Shown in pieces: positions 58,501 through 64,000 of a stretch of DNA of 64,000 nucleotides (its first letter is position 1; every line of letters begins with the position of its first letter). The stretch is taken from contig CM022670.1 of assembly GCA_012295275.1 (NCBI GenBank), forward strand, positions 32,325,938 through 32,389,937, written 5' to 3'. The notes beneath the pieces are model-generated. The model did not search any database. It was not told the DNA's origin and saw only the letters and a list, made by a program, of their open reading frames with translations. The stretch is from Chrysomallon squamiferum (lineage: Eukaryota; Mollusca; Gastropoda; Neomphalida; Peltospiridae). The position numbers and the translations under genes are program-made.

Positions 58501-59196
58501 TTCAGTAAATAATAACAATGATATGACAAAACTAATGTGACATCTGTTGCTGCTACATAAATCCCACACACCATCATATATCTTATTTTACTGTCAAAGA
58601 ATATAAAATAAAAAATTTACTTATTGTCTTAACTGTCAGAATTAAAGGGAATACAAAGTAGATTTTTGAAGACTATTACTGGGCATCTTAAAAGTATTTC
58701 ATTTTGATGAATTAATGTTGTCAGAACATAGTTGTAAAATTTTGCACAAATATTGTGTTACACCATATGTTGCTTGACATAGATGAATTGACCAAATATG
58801 TTGTAAACTAAATGTATCATGTTTACTTTTTATTACCAGTACAAATTACAAACATAAATAAAAATATTTGTTTTTTATTATGCTATTTATTCTATGCATT
58901 AGTTGTATAAATTAAGTATATAATAAATAAAAAATGTATAAAATTTAAAAATATATATGTGTATATCATAAATAAAAATCAAAAAAATAAATATCTCCTT
59001 TCTTCTGTTTTTTAATAATTAAGGTATTACGGGTTAAAATTTAAATGTGAAAGATCTGAAATTTTGGTATTATACATTTTCAATGACAACAATAAAAAAA
59101 TATAAACAAGTGCAAAAAAAACAACCTTAAATCAAAAGAAATAATAATACCATCTGTTTCTCTGATGATTTTTTTTCTTTCTGAAAGTAATCTTAA

Positions 59197-59272
59197 TATT
59201 TAATATGCCAAGGTCTTAGCGTGCAATACAAAACAGCAGGCATATCACATGAGAATTGTATTTTGAAAATTC
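59197..59272 (+). repeat. Dispersed direct repeat, copy 1
   Basis: ATTTAATATGCCAAGGTCTT, then AGCGTGCAATACAAAACAGC, then AGGCATATCACATGAGAAT. The same order occurs at 60075-60160 with moderate divergence. Confidence 0.7.
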
Positions 59273-59506
59273 CCTTCAATTAATAGCCATGATGACATTT
59301 GTTAATATTTAAAATGTCAAATTTAGCTATATAAACACTGACAGTGAAAATGAAAGAAGGTAATATGTGTGGGTTTTGTGAATATACATACATGTACATC
59401 TATCTCTAAAGGCAGACACATATAATCTTACATTTATATAAGATGTTAAAACATGTATGTGTCCATAATTTACAAATTAAATCCTATCTTAATACTAAAG
59501 TGAATG

Positions 59507-59560
59507 AGTGTGTGTGTGAGTGTGTATGTGAGTGTGTGTGTGTGTGTGTGTATGTGTGTT
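59507..59560. repeat. Interrupted (TG)n microsatellite
   Basis: TG repeats with GAG and TATG interruptions. A complementary ACACATACACACACACA stretch lies about 60-75 bases downstream (59618-59637). Confidence 0.9.
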
Positions 59561-60074
59561 ATACTTTAAAATATGTATGGGAAAAATACATTCACATAGA
59601 TTCATATAAACATGTACATACACATACACACACACAGAAACATTAACACACAAAGACATTCAAATGCACACATAAAATACTCGACACATATAAACATATA
59701 ACATGAAATTTGCAAATATAGAAAATTTACTATATGTCTTAGTACTCATGAAATTCATGACTTGCGATAAAATAATTCTGCCTTTCATGTTAGGTAAATA
59801 TTTCAAGTTTTTTTTTTTATCATTCCTAATTATTTTTGTTCAGTGTTATAATACACTGACTTTTGTACAGTACCCCAGTTATTCATTCATAGTTCAAACC
59901 ATAATGGAATAAATGAAGTAAACTGATAATTCTTTAATGAAATCTCAGTGTGTTTTAATATTAATAGTTAATAAATGCCACATATATCACTCTATATAGC
60001 GATGAGAAAAGAAAGAAGAAAAGCTTTATTTAATGACATACTTAATAAATGTTTCATCTATATTTTTGTGTTAA

Positions 60075-60160
60075 ATATTTAATATACCTAAGACATCTTA
60101 GTGTGCAATACAGAACTGCAGGTTCATCTGCTGAGAATCATACTGGCCTTTTCAAAATTA
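60075..60160 (+). repeat. Dispersed direct repeat, copy 2
   Basis: ATTTAATATACCTAAGACAT, then CTTAGTGTGCAATACAGAAC, then TGCAGGTTCATCTGCTGAGA. About 878 bases after copy 1 and in the same orientation. It is followed by GC-richer sequence to about 60520 that may belong to the same unknown element. Confidence 0.7.
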
Positions 60161-61589
60161 TATATTGTGCAGGGTCAGGGATTATTTTAATCTGTGATGG
60201 GCACCCTTTTATGAAAAGTGGGATGCATGAGAACATGGCTGATCATTAGGCAGGCCTAGCTACAACAAACATTGCTTTCCTGTGAAATTAGGCATGCCAC
60301 TGAGAAAGCCAAGCATCTTTGTCCATGATGTAGGCACTAAAAGATAAAGCCCATCACAATAGGGATGATTACTTCAGTAAATAGCAGTGGATTGTTTTCA
60401 TGAGATATGATAGCACATGCCTTGTCATTTTATAAACCACTCAGGGAGTAATGGTTGGATTGTGAAACTGCCCAGCAGCAAAGTCTTTAGTCCATCTTGC
60501 CTTGCTCCTGTACCATATGAAAGGGAAAATTTATATTAAACTAGCTTACAAAAACTCAAAAAAAAAGTAAGAAAAAATAGTTATAGATTAATCATGGTTC
60601 ACTCACATCTCTAAAAGCCATAAAAAAAAAATATTTCTGAGTTGTCAAGTTGTAAAATATTGTTAAGTTTCAGGATAATATTTAAAAGTCAATAAAAATA
60701 CAAAACAAAATATTTTTATGTTTATAAAAGTTTTCTTCTTCATTGGCCTGACACCAGCATTTAATACAAAACAATATTTTGTCAGAACTGATTATTTACA
60801 TGGTCAGGTTTGATTGCTTTGTGAATACAAGTTTGCACTGGATCACCTTATTATATTCTAACACAAAGTTAATAGACACTAATACTGCATTCAGGTACTT
60901 GGATTTGGATTAGTTTATACAGTATTCAGAGGGTTAAAATTTATGTTTTTTGCATGTATGAATGTTTGGGTATGTGTTTTATGCATGCATGTCTGTATAT
61001 CTATATTAATGTTTGTATATTTTTGTATGTATGTGTATGTAGGTATTAGTTATGCACATAGGAAATGTGTGTATGTAAATGTATTACTTATGAATGTTTG
61101 AAGTATATGTATGAATATATTTTTGTTTATAGTGTGATGTGAGCAGCCATGTATGTTTGTATGAAAAAACTTACTACTATGAAAACTACACACTTTTACC
61201 TGAAAATGTTGGATGCTTAAAGACAATTGAACTCCTCTACCTTATGAAATAATACTTTTGTAATAAATAAATATTTGATTTTGATTCACCTTGAAATATC
61301 AGTTACTGCTGATAAAAATGATGAAAATTAAAAAAATTAAAATATATAAAACATAATAAACATTTATTATGCACAGTAAAAAAAGGAAAATTGTTAGGTA
61401 ATATTCCATTTTATTTTTTTAATATTTCTGATACGAAATTGTCTTTAGGTTTTTATTTTAGTCACTAAAAATAATTGTTTTTTAAAAATAGGTTTTGAAA
61501 ATTAGCTTCAGATTTTAAATAAGTCTTCATTTTGTTTTTATTAAACTATTATTTTGAAAAACAAAATAAGTATTTAACATTCTGAATAC

Positions 61590-61850
61590 ATATATCTAGA
61601 TTCTAAAACTGGCAAATATTATCATATCAGACTTTAAGTAGTTCTACATTTTATAAAACTAATGTAGTGAACTAAATAATAATCACTACTATTTGATTTA
61701 TTTATCTTTCTTTGTTTTGGTTTTGGTTTTTCCTCTTGTCTTCAGCTGTATACAGATTACTGTTTTGTAATACTGACAGTTTAAAAATGGCAAAGATTAT
61801 CATATCAAATTTAAGCAGTTCTTCATTTTATTAAAATTATGTCAAGAAAA
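61590..61850. repeat. Degenerate 178-bp tandem duplication
   Basis: AAACTGGCAAATATTATCAT at 61606 and AAAATGGCAAAGATTATCAT at 61784 begin matched segments of about 60 bases (ATATCA...TTTAAG-A/C-AGTTCT-ACATTTTAT). The spacing is 178 bases. Confidence 0.75.
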
Positions 61851-62174
61851 GAAAACTCTTTTTTATCACTTACTCCAACTAACATGGCATGTAAAATAAT
61901 GATCCTGTGGGTTTAACCCTGGCACTAAATCAGTTTGTTTATACACATCTTTCTAATACTTCATTTTCTGCAGTGTCTTTGGCTTCAACAAGAACAAATA
62001 ATGTGGTAATTCACCAAGCAAAGACTGGTAGTTATGTGTCTCATTAACTTGGAGATATGAGATGAAAAATGGAAACAGAGGTGTCCATTTTCCCCAATTA
62101 TCCAATTTGAGCCTGATGCGGCTGTTTCTTAAGGATGTGTAAAGAAAGATGGGTTACAAAGTTTTGATTTGATT

Positions 62175-62252
62175 CTGGACTGATACCTGATAGCATGACA
62201 GATTATGAAGTTACTGGACTGATATGAGATACAACCACAGATTATGAAGTAA
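62175..62252. repeat. 39-bp tandem duplication
   Basis: CTGGACTGATA at 62175 and 62214, each ending in ACAGATTATGAAGTTAC or ACAGATTATGAAGTAAC. A second small duplication (AGAAACACAAATTTTTG, period 22) lies at 62346-62390. Confidence 0.85.
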
Positions 62253-63172
62253 CAAGGACACACACATTTTCATGTCATGGTTAAATCCAATAAATAAAGT
62301 TTGTTTACTCTCTCAGAATTTACAAGTTCATATATTGCCAAAATGTTTTTAGAAACACAAATTTTTGTTTTTTAGAAACACAAATTTTTGCTTTCTAGAT
62401 GTACCTGATGAATATACATACATGAACTCACACTTTCATATAGTATAATGCACTAATGTTTTTACAAATCTACCATTTCCATCAATAATATTGCTGCTGG
62501 TCTTGCCCAAGAAATGAATACTTGAATGTTATAAATATACACACATATTTTCATTTTATTTTTAAAACAATAAAGCTTTTTCATCTTTGAATTTACAACT
62601 TTATAAAGTGCTAAGATGTTTCTGAAAAGTCATGTTTTCTGTTTTCATCATGGATGATGCAATCAGTTCTTATATATAAATCTATATACAACTGCTTTGT
62701 CTTTAAAAGCTTTATTGTTCTGAATGATTACAATTCCTTTGACTAAACATATTGAAGAAGAACAATATTGTGAATAATATATTTTCAGAATATAGTTTAA
62801 AACACCATCTAATTAAAATTGGTCCAGTTATTTTGTAGTTGTAAACTATCTAAATACATCACATGTTTTATAGATACAATGTTGTAATTTATTATTTTTC
62901 TCCAATGAGGGGGGTGGGGAAACACATTTTTATGTAAAAAGACACTTAAACATTTAAATAAACAGTTTTATGTATCATAATGTGGCTCTTTTTTTTATAT
63001 GAAAATGGTTACAGGAATAAAAGAAATAAAATAAAATAAAAATATAATAATGAAAATATTCTGGCCAAATATGAATTTTTATATGTTAGATACCAGCATA
63101 TTTTATACGTTGTTACATAATAACCATATATCAGATGAAAAAGAGATAATTTTAATATTAATAAACATCACT

Positions 63173-63197
63173 CACACACACACACACACACACACAC
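63173..63197. repeat. (CA)12 microsatellite
   Basis: Twelve uninterrupted CA units in AT-rich DNA. Confidence 0.95.
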
Positions 63198-64000
63198 TAT
63201 AAATTTTCCATTTAGCAGTCACCTCTAGCTAAAAGCCCATTTGGAATAACATCATAAACTGGAATTATGTCGAACACAATGATGGTTATAAAACAGCAAT
63301 TAAGAAAACAAAAACTTCCTCAAAAAGCCTCTCTGACCACACTAATTCAATAAAAGACTACTGTATATATGTCATTATTATTATTGATATTATGGATGTG
63401 TTCAGTGTGTTATTATTTAATGCAGAATGTGTGATTAATGTGGTAAAGCCTCACACACTCTTTCACTGATCACAAAACACTATTGACGTTTTCCTATGAC
63501 ATTTACACACATAACAGACACACACACAAACACACTAATGGTTTATTCCTTTTATTAATTTTGTTTAAATGTTAAAGTGATATCCATAATGATGGAAAAT
63601 ACACAAAGTTAATAAAGATACAAATACATCTGTAACTGTTGTTTAACAGATAAAGGGTTAACACAGTCCTAGAACATAATAAAGGATAATTATTTTGCCA
63701 AAGGCTACTCATATTGGATGATAATGAGGGACTATCTATATCTAATGCACCTTTTATGCAGTCAGGAATATATATATATTTTTTTAAATTTATTTCCCAT
63801 TATTGGTTGGAATGGAGAATTGACCTTATGACCTTGGAATTCTATCCAACTGAAGAAACAGCCTATATGAAATTAAGTAAATAAAGTTGAGTTTTTCTAC
63901 AAGAGATTTATGACGAATGTATAATTAAAACGTTGGCATGCTGCACAAAATAATAAAAAAAAAAGAAGATAAATTGGTATTAAGTTAACAGAGCAGCTAC

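Larger units (their letters stand above)
46817..64000. other. Long AT-rich stretch without supported exons
   Basis: 17 kb with no exon I can support on either strand. Apart from the 3' UTR of the second gene it holds two transposase relics (51.4-52.4 kb and 57.5-58.1 kb), satellite arrays at 49.96 and 52.9-54.1 kb, and many microsatellites. CpG remains low throughout, as in the second gene, so a very long UTR or another transcript is possible. Confidence 0.55.

Noticed and set aside
61881-61990. GTGGGTTTAACCCTGGCAC, a B-box-like string
   Set aside because: No convincing A box upstream and no tRNA-like fold; called neither tRNA nor SINE.

Overview
The window looks like AT-rich nuclear DNA from an invertebrate animal. 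Coding sequence comes in short exons bounded by GT-AG introns (plus one GC-AG intron), the long introns are full of microsatellites, and there are decayed DNA transposons and a tRNA-derived SINE. A mollusc or another lophotrochozoan is plausible, but nothing here proves the phylum. No bacterial, viral or organellar gene was seen. Two protein-coding genes can be supported, both on the + strand, and most of the window is intron or intergenic sequence.

Region 1 (1-10.75 kb) is the 3' part of a Patched-superfamily gene, closest in kind to PTCHD3-like / patched-related (PTR) proteins. Thirteen exons join in one frame into 664 residues. These hold most of the sterol-sensing domain, the second extracellular loop, transmembrane segments of the second half, and a short cytoplasmic tail ending at 10493. 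The first exons (TM1, first loop) lie before the window. Intron 3 carries decaying tandem copies of the exon 3 / intron 3 junction. One intron uses a GC donor.

Region 2 (10.5-25.1 kb) is intergenic. Up to about 17.4 kb it is CpG-poor, like the gene. From about 17.4 to 25.4 kb CpG dinucleotides are clearly more frequent. This interval holds a hAT-like MITE with an 8-bp target duplication, a 49-bp minisatellite with CACGTG cores, a second degenerate satellite, and a GC-richer block that could be regulatory.

Region 3 (25.1-46.8 kb) is a second gene. A candidate promoter with a perfect 9-bp inverted repeat precedes three coding exons (25236-25358, 39107-39279, 46702-46816). Their splice phases fit exactly, giving a complete 136-residue, very basic, serine-rich protein that I do not recognise. 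The two large introns hold a SINE, a (GA)64 tract and several families of degenerate 75-150-bp tandem repeats.

Region 4 (46.8-64 kb) has no supported exon. It holds a relic of a MULE-type transposase-like gene, a Tc1/mariner transposase relic on the - strand, an inverted pair of AT-rich satellite arrays, and many microsatellites. The commonest structural theme in the window is local tandem duplication followed by decay. The two genes share a strand but show no evident functional link.
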